In this document: positions 1 through 5,859 of the stretch, piece by piece
Position numbering within the stretch: the first letter of the stretch is position 1
Layout: every line of letters begins with the position of its first letter
Origin: Lachnospiraceae bacterium
Lineage (GTDB): Bacteria > Bacillota > Clostridia > Lachnospirales > Lachnospiraceae
Direction of reading: 5' to 3'
NCBI GenBank assembly: GCA_910575565.1
Contig: CAJTFL010000033.1
Span: 1-37,803 of the forward strand
Length of the DNA: 37,803 nucleotides
Program-made: the position numbers and the translations under genes
The notes under the pieces: model-generated
What the model was told of the DNA's origin: nothing
Seen by the model: the letters and a program-made list of their open reading frames with translations, nothing else
Databases searched by the model: none

Positions 1-104
1 GTTATTCTAAAAGTGAATGTTACTATGAGGAGCCGTGTGCGTGAAAGGCGCACGCACGGATCTGTGAGGGGCTTGCGGCGTGAGCCGCTTGTCTACTCGA
101 CTAT
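1..104 (+). mobile_element. 3' end of a group II intron (domains V and VI)
   Basis: Positions 30-62 have the domain V pattern: GAGCCGTGTGCG, a GAAA loop, then a complementary GCGCAC...ACGG arm. A second stem at about 65-92 ends in CTACTCGAC at 93-101, the usual 3' end of bacterial group II introns. The intron body and its reverse transcriptase would lie upstream of the window. The downstream exon begins near 102-105. Such introns are common inside clostridial conjugative elements, which fits the DUF3847 gene next to it. One lower-stem pair looks mismatched (G-A), so the fold is not proven. Confidence 0.6.
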
Positions 105-146
105 CGGGCAGATAACGCCTACTCAATAACAGAATACACCAACTGA

Positions 147-189
147 GAGCAGCTATTTTCACACAAGAAAACGGCTGCTCTTTTCTTTT
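147..189 (+). terminator. Rho-independent terminator-like hairpin
   Basis: GAGCAGC (147-153) pairs with GCTGCTC (174-180). An inner TTTTC/GAAAA stem closes the loop, and TTTTCTTTT follows. It ends the transcript running out of the intron-containing exon, just before the DUF3847 gene. Confidence 0.6.
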
Positions 190-217
190 AGCCATGAGCA
201 GAAAGGAGCGACCAGCC

Positions 218-511
218 ATGACAAAACCAAGAGAGAAAACCCGCGAGGAGCTGCAAGCCGAGATTGAGGACGGAAAGAAGAAAATCCGGCAGTTTGAGAA
301 CCGAGAAAAGATGTTACGTCAGAAGTTATCCAAAGAGGAACGCAGAACGCGCAGCCACCGCCTTATTGTCCGGGGCGCGGTCTTTGAAAGCATTGTGCCG
401 GAAGCAAAGAACATGACCGACGAGGAAGCCGCAGCACTTCTTAGGCTTGCACTGACGAGTGAGCCAGCGCGGGAATATCTAAAAAAAAGAGCAGAGGGAG
501 CGACAAGCTGA
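218..511 (+). CDS. DUF3847 family small protein of mobile elements
   Basis: A 97-residue, highly charged protein. The N-terminal half is a Lys/Glu-rich helix with coiled-coil character (about residues 5-45). It is followed by the RTRSHRLIVRGAVFES stretch and an acidic TDEEAAALL segment, which together I recognise as DUF3847. These proteins are usually encoded just before MobA-type relaxases in clostridial mobilizable and conjugative elements, and their function is not established. I chose ATG 218 because GAAAGGAG (201-208) is well placed; the earlier ATG at 194 has no ribosome binding site. No relaxase follows, so this is a stranded element gene. Confidence 0.75.
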   Translation: MTKPREKTREELQAEIEDGKKKIRQFENREKMLRQKLSKEERRTRSHRLIVRGAVFESIVPEAKNMTDEEAAALLRLALTSEPAREYLKKRAEGATS

Positions 512-515
512 AAAT

Positions 516-617
516 CCCTTAGGCACTAAGGGCGCATTATCCGAGATAATCAATTATCCGAGGAAACTCTCAAAACCTCCAGCATAAAAGGCTTTCAGAG
601 AAGTTGCCTCGGATAAT
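516..617. repeat. Cluster of inverted repeats between mobile-element genes
   Basis: A perfect hairpin CCCTTAG-gca-CTAAGGG occupies 516-532. ATTATCCGAG occurs at 536-545 and 553-562, and its inverted copy CCTCGGATAAT is at 607-617, forming a long imperfect stem with 553-563. The cluster sits between the DUF3847 stop and the end of the minus-strand recombinase tail. It could be a terminator for both, or recombinase binding sites. The sequence alone cannot decide. Confidence 0.45.
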
Positions 618-624
618 GTAAGAA

Positions 625-870
625 CTATTTCAGGAAGTCAGGGATCTGATGCTCTTTCTTTTGTGTAACAGGATTTTCTTTTTGATGGGAAAACCACTTT
701 TCGTTCCAATCCCGGATATGCCTGTTTACGGTTCCCTGTGAAAGTTCAGCATACCGTTCTGTTGTGGAGATCGAGGAATGTCCGAGGAAATTTTTGATTG
801 CCATAATTGGTACCCCGGCTTCCAACATATGTGTGGCGGTCGTATGCCTCAAATGGGGAGCTCCCCATTT
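625..870 (-). pseudogene. Tyrosine recombinase, C-terminal fragment (copy 1)
   Basis: Reading leftwards from the palindrome at 851-870, the frame encodes KWGAPHLRH, then TTATHMLEAG, LGHSSISTTERYAEL and a short basic tail. This is the end of a phage or conjugative-transposon integrase: HxxR box, LGH box and the nucleophilic tyrosine (ERY). The N-terminal DNA-binding domain and the first catalytic arginine are missing. Residues upstream of KWGAPH are not integrase-like; they are the complement of copy 2. It has no own start and is almost certainly inactive. Confidence 0.75.
851..870. repeat. Perfect 20-bp palindrome at the recombinase fusion point
   Basis: AAATGGGGAGCTCCCCATTT equals its own reverse complement. 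On each strand it encodes K-W-G-A-P-H, the start of the HxxR catalytic box of the recombinase tail leaving in that direction. The palindrome is therefore shared coding sequence of two divergent integrase remnants. Confidence 0.85.
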
Positions 871-1111
871 CCGCCATAGCCGTGCCATGCACTTATACCA
901 GGAAGGGATGGATTTGACGCTTGTATCCCAATGGCTGGGGCATTCGCAGCTGGAAACCACACAGATCTATGCACATACAGACACAGAGCAGAAGCGGAAG
1001 GCGATTGCAGCCGCAACGCCGCCCGATAACCCACTTTATTCGAAACTAAACTCTGCAAGGTATACGGTCACGGATGAGGAAACATTGAAAAAACTTATGG
1101 GACTCCGGTAA
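851..1111 (+). pseudogene. Tyrosine recombinase, C-terminal fragment (copy 2)
   Basis: From the palindrome rightwards the frame reads KWGAPHFRH, SRAMHLYQEGMDLTLVSQWLGH and ETTQIYAHTDTEQKRKAI, then a C-terminal tail ending at 1111. HxxR, LGH and the catalytic Tyr (QIY) are present. Everything before the HxxR box, including the first Arg and the Lys strand, is absent. It differs clearly from copy 1, so two different integrases are involved. The direct repeats just downstream fit an integrase gene lying at an element end. Confidence 0.75.
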
Positions 1112-1116
1112 GATCA

Positions 1117-1250
1117 TTTTTATCGGAAAATTTTATAATTAGCACTATAGTATATTTGATGAGTGCATAGTCAAACAGCTTTTTTTATCGGAAAATTTTG
1201 GCTGAAAATCCTTTTAAATAAGGCATTTCCGTCAAGATTTCCGATAAAAA
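1117..1250. repeat. Direct repeats downstream of the integrase tail (possible arm-type att sites)
   Basis: An 18-bp sequence TTTTTATCGGAAAATTTT occurs at 1117-1134 and again at 1182-1199. An inverted 10-bp copy (CCGATAAAAA) is at 1241-1250. Repeats of this type beside the 3' end of a tyrosine integrase gene are typical of arm-binding sites at an element end. I infer a former attachment region, and no core site can be defined without the other end. Confidence 0.45.
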
Positions 1251-1268
1251 TAATTTTCCTATAACCAC

Positions 1269-1300
1269 GGTTATCCCGGAACGGGATAACCTTCTTTTTC
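1269..1300 (+). terminator. Rho-independent terminator
   Basis: GGTTATCCCG (1269-1278) and CGGGATAACC (1282-1291) form a perfect 10-bp stem with a 3-nt loop. TTCTTTTTC follows. It is suited to stopping rightward transcription from the recombinase tail. Confidence 0.75.
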
Positions 1301-1315
1301 TCGAAAAAGAACAAA

Positions 1316-1349
1316 GCCGGTGAGGAATTTGTTAAATTCACTCACCGGC
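1316..1349 (-). terminator. Terminator of the small minus-strand ORF
   Basis: GCCGGTGAG/CTCACCGGC plus an inner GAATTT/AAATTC stem form a long hairpin. On the minus strand it is followed by TTTGTTCTTTTTC. It starts immediately after the stop codon of the 32-residue ORF, which argues that the ORF is a real transcription unit. Confidence 0.65.
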
Positions 1350-1448
1350 TCAATTCGTTTCAAATTTCTCGGATAGTTCGGTTAGTTCTTTCATGGCTTC
1401 CCGCATTTTTTGCCCTAAAGCGGTTAAATCATCAATCGGCATAATCAT
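1350..1448 (-). CDS. Possible 32-residue small protein
   Basis: The frame encodes a 32-residue protein beginning MIMPIDDLTALG and ending ELSEKFETN, with a predicted amphipathic Lys/Glu-rich helix over residues 8-30. It has two possible ATGs (1448 and 1442) and a TAGAATAT-like -10 upstream, but no clear Shine-Dalgarno. The hairpin terminator directly after the stop is the main support. I do not recognise a family. It may be a small regulator or a remnant from the mobile element. Confidence 0.35.
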   Translation of the reverse strand: MIMPIDDLTALGQKMREAMKELTELSEKFETN

Positions 1449-1588
1449 TCACATCAAGTATATTCTATCGTGCCGATTTGCGCAAAGGAATAACCTTATT
1501 ATACCGACTAACAGGTATGATTATACCGTTTTTTTATGAGATATAAACGCTATCCTTGTATCACTAACCAAATCAAATTATAATAGAG

Positions 1589-1900
1589 ATGGATAATTTT
1601 GTGAAAAAACTGTCCGCTGTAACATTTCGGAGACATTTGCCTGTTATACTATCTGCGATTAGAGGACAGACAGATTTGCCAACGACTGTTCCTTTATCTT
1701 TGAGGAAGCCTTCGGACAACTGTGGAAAAGGTGATGTGGGCGGATCTGGGGGACAGAAGTTCCATAAGCTTCTGGACGAGGATGCCTATGAGGAATTGTT
1801 CGAGACTCAGATGGAGACTGATATGGTATTCAATATTGCTTGTAATGCTGTGCAAGTTTTGATTTATCGGGGGCTTTCCTCTTTTGGGGGCATTTTTTAG
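1589..1900 (+). CDS. Uncharacterised ORF, doubtful
   Basis: An open frame of 103 codons without a convincing ribosome binding site, although TATAAT lies at about 1578. The second half (LLDEDAYEELFETQMETDMVFNIACNAVQ) looks protein-like and acidic, while the first half does not. It may be the tail of a larger broken gene. An overlapping minus-strand frame (1694-1984) is equally long and no better supported. No function can be proposed. Confidence 0.2.
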   Translation: MDNFVKKLSAVTFRRHLPVILSAIRGQTDLPTTVPLSLRKPSDNCGKGDVGGSGGQKFHKLLDEDAYEELFETQMETDMVFNIACNAVQVLIYRGLSSFGGIF

Positions 1901-1947
1901 AGCACGCCACACTTCAGATCTTGACATTTGTAGGTTCTTATTCAAGG

Positions 1948-1976
1948 TTGAAGGCCGCTTGCGTCGGTGGTATACT
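1948..1976 (+). promoter_or_regulatory. Promoter of the CPBP protease gene
   Basis: TTGAAG (1948-1953) and TATACT (1971-1976) are separated by 17 bp, about 50 bp before the start codon at 2026. A lone TGACATTT at 1921-1928 resembles half of the response-regulator box found at 3333 and 5120, but its spacing does not match. Confidence 0.5.
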
Positions 1977-2025
1977 TTGCCCATAGCGATTTAATAATTT
2001 TTATTTATGGAGTGGAGGAACTCAG

Positions 2026-2868
2026 ATGGAACTGCAATTTTCAAAAGGGAAAATAATTGGGCATATTGTTGCCTATGTTTTACTGTTTCTTGCAGGTGAT
2101 CTACTTAACAGCCTGGTATTTGATTTGCTTTTCTCAATAGTTAAATTGCCAATACGGGGCCTATATTCTGTTTTTCGGACGTTGGGGTGTTTAATATTTA
2201 CTTATTTATTATTTTGGCTATACACGATAAAGATTCTCCACCTCAAAATGGAGAGTTTTAGAATTACCTTATCAATTAAAAAATGGGCCTTTTCATATGC
2301 CGTTATCCTTCCGTTTTTTGTGGTTATCTGCTATTTCATAATAGGCGACTCGACAATGACAGCTTTAAATGCAGGAGAGATAATTGCAGCGGTCATCTAT
2401 TCCGCCATTGCAGCTTTGAAAGCAGGCGTTTTAGAAGAGATGCTGTTTCGTGGATATATTCTAAAATTGCTTGAACTAAAGTGGGGGAAAGTTGTTGCTG
2501 TTTTGCTTCCGTCCTTTTTGTTCAGCTTGATGCATATTCCCTCGATGGATGGGTTTAGCGTTGCAGGTATCTTGCTGCTGGTGATCAGTGGAACATTGGT
2601 AGGCATCATGTTTTCTCTTATCACATATAAGGGGAACTCCATAAGCAACAGCAGCTTGCTTCATGCAGTATGGAATTTTGTTTTTGTGACTGACATGATA
2701 CATATCACAACTGCACAGGGTATTTATGGAGAGCCTGTTTTTTCAATTATTATCCCCTCAGATCATGTGTTAGTAACCGGAGCTGGATTTGGAGTAGAAG
2801 CTTCAATAATTGCTATCATCGGGTATTTATTTGTCTGCGGCGCCGTTATTCTGCGGGGAAAACGGTGA
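2026..2868 (+). CDS. CPBP family intramembrane metalloprotease
   Basis: A 280-residue multi-spanning membrane protein with about seven to eight hydrophobic segments. The CPBP (Abi/CAAX prenyl protease 2-like) motifs are in order: E137-E138-M-L-F-R142 (EExxxR), F166-x3-H170, and H213-x3-N217. These residues bind the catalytic metal inside the membrane. Bacterial members process or detoxify peptides, and several give bacteriocin self-immunity, so its position next to a peptide-type ABC module is suggestive. ATG 2026 follows GGAGTGGAGG. The gene has its own promoter and faces the same way as the two-component/ABC cluster but is separated from it by a broken ORF. Confidence 0.85.
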   Translation: MELQFSKGKIIGHIVAYVLLFLAGDLLNSLVFDLLFSIVKLPIRGLYSVFRTLGCLIFTYLLFWLYTIKILHLKMESFRITLSIKKWAFSYAVILPFFVVICYFIIGDSTMTALNAGEIIAAVIYSAIAALKAGVLEEMLFRGYILKLLELKWGKVVAVLLPSFLFSLMHIPSMDGFSVAGILLLVISGTLVGIMFSLITYKGNSISNSSLLHAVWNFVFVTDMIHITTAQGIYGEPVFSIIIPSDHVLVTGAGFGVEASIIAIIGYLFVCGAVILRGKR

Positions 2869-2886
2869 GTATTACTCCCGGCTTAT

Positions 2887-3299
2887 TTGGGAATTTTCTG
2901 TTGGAGGGAATGTATGGACTGGTCAAACACACAGCGAGCCGAGATACAGTATTTCTGCACCAGTACCCGCAGTCGGACGCCAAGGGTCCTCTGCGGCTGT
3001 ACCCTCAAGCTCCAGCTCGGTTTTATCCTTACCATCTTCGCCAGCTATCAAATTACAGAATTCCAGCTTACGGACATTAAAGCGTTTTACAAACTGCTCC
3101 ATACACCCCATTTCGGACCAGAGCAGCTGCGGCCCCCTCCCCCTCACGCATCGCCAAGACTCTGGAACAGTTGAACCGGGATTGCCATTATCAGATCCGC
3201 GTCCGCTGTCTGGGGGAGGCGTGTTATCAAATCACCGGGGTCTGCCCCCGCTATATAAGCGATTATCGAAACGAGCTGAACTACGGCTATGAAAGGTGA
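2887..3299 (+). pseudogene. Frameshifted hypothetical gene
   Basis: Two frames appear to belong together. The first encodes MDWSNTQRAEIQYFCTS through TDIKAFYKLLHTPHFGPEQL (from about 2911). The second, shifted, encodes IAKTLEQLNRDCHYQIRVRC through YISDYRNELNYGYER and stops at 3299. The shift lies near the C-rich run at 3131-3145. Rejoined, the product would be about 130 residues with several cysteines. I do not recognise the family. It could also be a sequencing error in the C-run. Confidence 0.45.
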
Positions 3300-3332
3300 T
3301 ATGTTCAATATTTTATTCCCGATCCTATTTTA

Positions 3333-3363
3333 TGACATTTTTGTGACATTTTAGTGGTATTCT
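3333..3363 (+). promoter_or_regulatory. Response-regulator box and -10 of the regulator gene
   Basis: Two 11-bp direct repeats, TGACATTTTTG (3333-3343) and TGACATTTTAG (3344-3354), take the place of a -35 element. TATTCT (3358-3363) follows as -10. The same arrangement, with the first TGACAT starting exactly 25 bp before the -10, recurs before the ABC genes at 5120. This is what an OmpR-family activator bound as a tandem dimer would need, so autoregulation is likely. Confidence 0.65.
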
Positions 3364-3385
3364 GATTAAGGAAGGAAGTGAAGCC

Positions 3386-4069
3386 ATGAGACTTTTAGTA
3401 GTTGAGGATGATCGCCTTTTGAACAACACCCTTTGCTACAATCTTTCGGCGGCTGGCTACACAGTGGACGCTGCCATGACAAAATCAGAAGCGGTCAGCC
3501 TCTGCGAAGCGCAGGACTATGATCTGATCGTGCTGGATGTCAACCTGCCTGATGGAAACGGCTTTGACTTCTGTGCAGAAATCAAAGAGCGCCGTCCGGA
3601 TACCGCCGTGATTTTCCTGACAGCAAACGATATGGAGAGCGACCAGCTGAAAGGCTTTGAGTTGGGAGCAGATGACTATGTAACAAAGCCGTTTCCGATC
3701 AGCGTATTTCGCAAGAAGGTTTCAGCACTGCTGGCCCGCATCCAGAAGCAGACAGGTGGCGATTGCTACACAGACGGTACATTGTCCATCAATTTTTCGG
3801 AATTGACCGCTGCCCTTGCGGGGGAGCCGGTTATCTTCACTCCGATGGAATACCGTTTACTCAAAGTACTGGTGCGGAATCCGCAAACCGTTCTGACCCG
3901 GCAGGTGCTTCTTGAAAAGCTGTGGGACGCGGACGAAAACTTTGTGGATGAACACGCCTTGACCGTTGCGGTCAGCCGCATCCGGGGAAAAATTGAAGCT
4001 GGCAGCCTGCAATATATCAAGACTGTCTACGGCATGGGCTATATGTGGGTTGGGGGGATAAAGAAGTGA
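3386..4069 (+). CDS. OmpR/PhoB-family response regulator
   Basis: A 227-residue transcription factor. The receiver domain (residues 1-115) has the acidic pair E7-D8-D9, phosphoacceptor D51, T79 and K101. The winged-helix DNA-binding domain (about 130-225) includes the FTPMEYRLL and VSRIRGKIE elements. It overlaps the kinase gene by 4 nt and is preceded by AAGGAAG. It probably binds the TGACATTT direct repeats before itself and before the ABC transporter genes. The layout matches peptide-antibiotic sensing and detoxification modules (BceRS-, VanRS- or lantibiotic-immunity-like). Confidence 0.93.
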   Translation: MRLLVVEDDRLLNNTLCYNLSAAGYTVDAAMTKSEAVSLCEAQDYDLIVLDVNLPDGNGFDFCAEIKERRPDTAVIFLTANDMESDQLKGFELGADDYVTKPFPISVFRKKVSALLARIQKQTGGDCYTDGTLSINFSELTAALAGEPVIFTPMEYRLLKVLVRNPQTVLTRQVLLEKLWDADENFVDEHALTVAVSRIRGKIEAGSLQYIKTVYGMGYMWVGGIKK

Positions 4070-5094
4070 ATGACAGAAACCTTTCCATCAAGTACGCCTG
4101 TGCGGCAGGGGCAGCTTTTTTAGGTTTTATCTCCGCTGCGGCCATTACTGCGGCTTTTCTCTTTACCAGAAATTCAACAATCGTGTGGCTGGGTCTGCTG
4201 TTTATCCTGCTGGTGTTCGCCTGTGCAGCCCTTTTTGTAGCATTTCTGCATCGGAAGCTGGTTTTATTCTCGGACAACCTGTGCCAAACAATAGACGATA
4301 TGTTGAATGGAGCGGCAGCGCCGCAGGTCTGCGAGGAAGAAAACCTGTTTTATAAAATCAATCACCGGCTTGCCCGTCTATATGAAGTTATGCGGGAAAA
4401 TCAGGAGATCATCGTGAAGGAGCGGGCTGATTTGCAGGAATTGATCTCCGACATATCCCATCAGGTAAAAACGCCAATCAACAATCTGAAAATGGTAAAC
4501 GCCACCTTGCTGGAACAGCCTATGCCAGAGGAAAAGCAGAGAGAGTTTTTGCAGGCATCCAGCGGCCAGCTGGAAAAGCTGGACTTTCTTATGCAGGCCA
4601 TGATCAAGACATCCCGCCTAGAAACCGGCGTCATTTCACTGGACAGAAAGATACAGCCGCTTTATGACACTCTGGCGGCAGCGCTGGGCGGTATTCTGCT
4701 GAACGCGGAAAGGAAACATATTCATGTCAGCGTAGATTGTCCGGAAAATATCATTCTGGCCCACGACAGGAAGTGGACAGGTGAAGCCCTGTTCAACATT
4801 CTGGACAATGCGGTGAAGTACACTCCGGCAGGGGGCAACATTCAAGTTTCCGTTCAAAGCTGGGAGTTCTATGTGAAAATAGACATAACTGACAGCGGCA
4901 AAGGAATTTCGGAGAGCAGGCAGGGGATGATCTTCAAACGCTTCTATCGGGAGGAAGAAGTACACGATGTTGAGGGCATCGGCATAGGGTTGTATCTTGC
5001 CCGTGAGATCATTTCCATGCAGGGAGGATATATCAAGGTGACTTCGGCATTGGGCAGCGGCTCTACATTTTCCGTGTTTCTGTCGCGTGGATAA
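4066..5094 (+). CDS. Intramembrane-sensing-type sensor histidine kinase
   Basis: About 342 residues from GTG 4066, which overlaps the regulator's stop codon (GTGA) and has a GGGGGG-rich ribosome binding site. An alternative ATG lies at 4045. Two transmembrane helices (about 11-33 and 39-61) are joined by only a few external residues, so there is no extracellular sensor domain. Cytoplasmic part: HisKA with phosphoacceptor H132 (SDISHQVKTP), N box (NILDNAVKYT), G1 (DSGKGI), F box, G2 (GIGIGLYLA) and G3 (GSGSTF). Kinases with this shape usually sense through a partner ABC permease, here the large FtsX protein downstream. Confidence 0.92.
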   Translation: MNDRNLSIKYACAAGAAFLGFISAAAITAAFLFTRNSTIVWLGLLFILLVFACAALFVAFLHRKLVLFSDNLCQTIDDMLNGAAAPQVCEEENLFYKINHRLARLYEVMRENQEIIVKERADLQELISDISHQVKTPINNLKMVNATLLEQPMPEEKQREFLQASSGQLEKLDFLMQAMIKTSRLETGVISLDRKIQPLYDTLAAALGGILLNAERKHIHVSVDCPENIILAHDRKWTGEALFNILDNAVKYTPAGGNIQVSVQSWEFYVKIDITDSGKGISESRQGMIFKRFYREEEVHDVEGIGIGLYLAREIISMQGGYIKVTSALGSGSTFSVFLSRG

Positions 5095-5119
5095 AATTTT
5101 CAAGAAAAACTGCGTCCCG

Positions 5120-5150
5120 TGACATTTCTGTGAGAATTGGCTGTTATGAT
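5120..5150 (+). promoter_or_regulatory. Response-regulator box and -10 of the ABC operon
   Basis: TGACATTTCTG (5120-5130) is followed head-to-tail by TGAGAATT (5131 onward). TATGAT (5145-5150) is the -10. The first half-site matches the box at 3333, with the same 25-bp distance to the -10. The second half-site is degenerate, which suggests a weaker or more strictly activated promoter. Confidence 0.6.
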
Positions 5151-5180
5151 AGCGGCATCACAGAAAGGATGGTGCTTACC

Positions 5181-5846
5181 ATGAGCATTTTGCAAACAAC
5201 TGACCTCAAAAAACACTACGGCGCAGAGCCGAACATCACAAAGGCGCTGGACGGTGTGACCCTCTCCATTGAGCAGGGGGAATTTGTCGCTATTGTCGGA
5301 ACCTCCGGCAGCGGGAAGTCCACTCTGCTGAACATGATGGGCGGTCTGGATGTCCCGACCTCCGGCAGCGTTCAGATCAAGGGCAAGGAGCTGGCCTCTT
5401 TGAACGACGAACAGCTCACCATCTTCCGCAGGCGCAACATCGGCTTTATCTTCCAGAACTACAATCTTGTCCCTGTTCTGAATGTCTATGAAAATATCGT
5501 CCTGCCCGTAGAGCTGGACGGCGATACCGTAGACCAGAAATTCATGGATGAAGTCGTGCGCCTGCTGGCCCTGGGGGACAAGCTGAACAATATGCCGGGC
5601 AACCTGTCCGGCGGACAGCAGCAGCGTGTCGCCATCGCCCGCGCCTTGGTTTCCAAGCCCGCTATCGTCCTGGCGGATGAACCCACAGGCAACCTGGACA
5701 GCCGGACGAGCGGCGATGTGCTGGGCCTTTTGAAAGCGACCAGCAGCAAATTTCATCAAACGCTGGTGATGATAACCCATAACAATGAGATCGCCCAGCT
5801 TGCCGACCGCATTATCCGCATTGAGGATGGCAGGATTTTTGAGTAA
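5181..5846 (+). CDS. ABC transporter ATP-binding protein (MacB/BceA type)
   Basis: A 221-residue ATPase. Walker A is GTSGSGKST (40-48), the Q-loop is FQNYNLVP, the signature LSGGQQQR, Walker B VLADEPTGNLD and the switch histidine ITHN. LNVYENIVLP after the Q-loop is typical of the LolD/MacB/BceA group that pairs with FtsX-type permeases. ATG 5181 was chosen with AAAGGA upstream; an in-frame ATG at 5169 lacks spacing. It is the first gene of the unit controlled by the box at 5120, and the permease starts 14 nt after its stop. Confidence 0.93.
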   Translation: MSILQTTDLKKHYGAEPNITKALDGVTLSIEQGEFVAIVGTSGSGKSTLLNMMGGLDVPTSGSVQIKGKELASLNDEQLTIFRRRNIGFIFQNYNLVPVLNVYENIVLPVELDGDTVDQKFMDEVVRLLALGDKLNNMPGNLSGGQQQRVAIARALVSKPAIVLADEPTGNLDSRTSGDVLGLLKATSSKFHQTLVMITHNNEIAQLADRIIRIEDGRIFE

Positions 5847-5859
5847 GGGGGCGCTGACG

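Noticed and set aside
1694..1984. Minus-strand frame opposite the doubtful ORF
   Set aside because: No ribosome binding site, no recognisable domain, and it overlaps the promoter of the CPBP gene.
4045..4065. Upstream ATG 4045 as the kinase start
   Set aside because: It lies deep in the regulator gene; GTG 4066 has the 4-nt overlap and a better placed ribosome binding site.
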